Shown here in pieces: positions 6,154-6,655 of a DNA stretch of 6,655 nt (position 1 is the first letter of the stretch; the number at the start of each line of letters is the position of its first letter). A model generated the notes under the pieces. That model was not told the DNA's origin, made no database searches, and saw only the letters and a list, made by a program, of their open reading frames with translations. The position numbers and the translations under genes are program-made. Origin of the DNA: Clostridia bacterium (lineage in GTDB: Bacteria; Bacillota; Clostridia; Christensenellales; Borkfalkiaceae); assembly GCA_029054485.1 (NCBI GenBank), contig JAIDFD010000209.1, positions 1 to 6,655 on the forward strand, given 5' to 3'.

Positions 6154-6178
6154 TAAGTTGCAAAGAAGGAGGTGGCCT

Positions 6179-6655
6179 ATGACTTTCGGACAGAAACTTA
6201 AAAAATTAAGAAGTGACAACGGCTTCACGCAAGAGCAGTTGGCGGAAAAAATTTTTGTTACGCGCACAGCAATTTCAAAATGGGAGACGGATAACGGATA
6301 CCCGAGCATAGACAGCCTTAAAGCGATTTCAAATCTTTTTAACGTGAGTATCGATGATTTAATTTCAGACACAGACGTGGAAAATAAAAAACTGCTTGAC
6401 GAAAAAATTGCAAAAAAAATGTACTGTCTTGCAATAGCGTTTTTAGGCGTAACGGTATTGTTCACGCTGTTGGCGTATTTTTTGAAACAGCCGTATTTTA
6501 ATATTATCAGTATGGTCGGTTTAATTGCGTATCTCGTCTTCGGGATTTTGTCTAAACCCAGATACAAGCGAATACAGGCGCGGAAATTAATTGTGCCGTT
6601 TGTACTTTCTCGCGTAGTAATTTTCATCGTTGTGTTGGGTGTAATTGTATATACT
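6179..6655 (+). CDS. XRE-family (Cro/CI-type) helix-turn-helix regulator with membrane segments, 3'-truncated by window edge
   Basis: The start follows a near-perfect AAGGAGGT (6166-6173) by 5 bases. At least 159 residues are present and the frame is still open at the window edge. Residues about 5-60 are a classic XRE DNA-binding domain: GQKLKKLRSDNGFTQEQLAE, then VTRTAISKWE, then YPSIDSLKAISNLFNVSIDDL. After a charged linker (66-80) come three predicted membrane segments at roughly 82-101, 108-124 and 138-158. Cytoplasmic XRE head plus membrane tail is a common Bacillota arrangement, usually a sensor-regulator or autorepressor of unknown signal. The gene has its own promoter, with an inverted repeat that could be an autoregulatory site, and is insulated by two terminators upstream. 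The 198-residue frame on the opposite strand (6031-6627) has no such features and is discounted. Target genes are unknown and may lie beyond the window. Confidence 0.88.
   Translation, partial: MTFGQKLKKLRSDNGFTQEQLAEKIFVTRTAISKWETDNGYPSIDSLKAISNLFNVSIDDLISDTDVENKKLLDEKIAKKMYCLAIAFLGVTVLFTLLAYFLKQPYFNIISMVGLIAYLVFGILSKPRYKRIQARKLIVPFVLSRVVIFIVVLGVIVYT

Noticed and set aside
6031..6627. A 198-residue frame on the - strand at the right edge
   Set aside because: It is antisense to the XRE regulator, which has a near-perfect ribosome binding site and a clear HTH domain, and it crosses a terminator.

Overview
This is a metagenome-style contig. It carries a short stretch of vertebrate retroviral DNA at its left edge, followed by about 6.3 kb of bacterial DNA with every gene on the + strand. 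The bacterial part looks like a low-to-moderate GC Bacillota (Clostridia-type) from an animal gut. The reasons are strong AGGAGG-type ribosome binding sites, lipobox (SPase II) signal peptides, TTGACA/TATAAT-like promoters, a tRNA with encoded CCA, and an XRE-plus-membrane regulator of a type common in this group. Lineage below that level cannot be told from the window.

Layout. Positions 1-314 encode a piece of class II (betaretrovirus/IAP/ERV-K-like) reverse transcriptase. Homology stops exactly where the YMDD catalytic motif should begin, and a canonical bacterial promoter starts 6 bases later. I read this as a chimeric join (host DNA to bacterial DNA), not as biology. Positions 320-4948 form one transcription unit: a promoter, a 210-residue lipoprotein with a bacterial Ig-like domain, a 17-base gap, a 1267-residue lipoprotein, and a perfect 11-bp terminator. 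The large protein begins with a family PL9 pectate lyase beta-helix whose calcium-binding Asp residues and catalytic Lys are all visible. It continues through Ig-like modules into a second, GLUG-like repeat region. Together the two proteins look like a surface-anchored pectin-degrading unit with an accessory lipoprotein.

Positions 4955-5164 hold an unrecognised 57-residue protein with six cysteines. Its Shine-Dalgarno sequence touches an inverted repeat. Positions 5210-5364 hold a tRNA-Glu(CTC) with its own promoter and a terminator stem that begins at the last base of CCA. Positions 5444-6056 hold a small lipoprotein with a coiled coil and a SmpA/DUF3862-like fold, with its own promoter and terminator. 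A second terminator follows, and then an XRE-family regulator with predicted membrane segments that runs off the right edge. Its promoter contains a spaced inverted repeat that could be its own operator.

No CRISPR array, insertion sequence, rRNA or obvious new defence system is visible. The most useful observations are the cross-kingdom join, the two-solenoid architecture of the PL9 protein, and the small six-cysteine protein.
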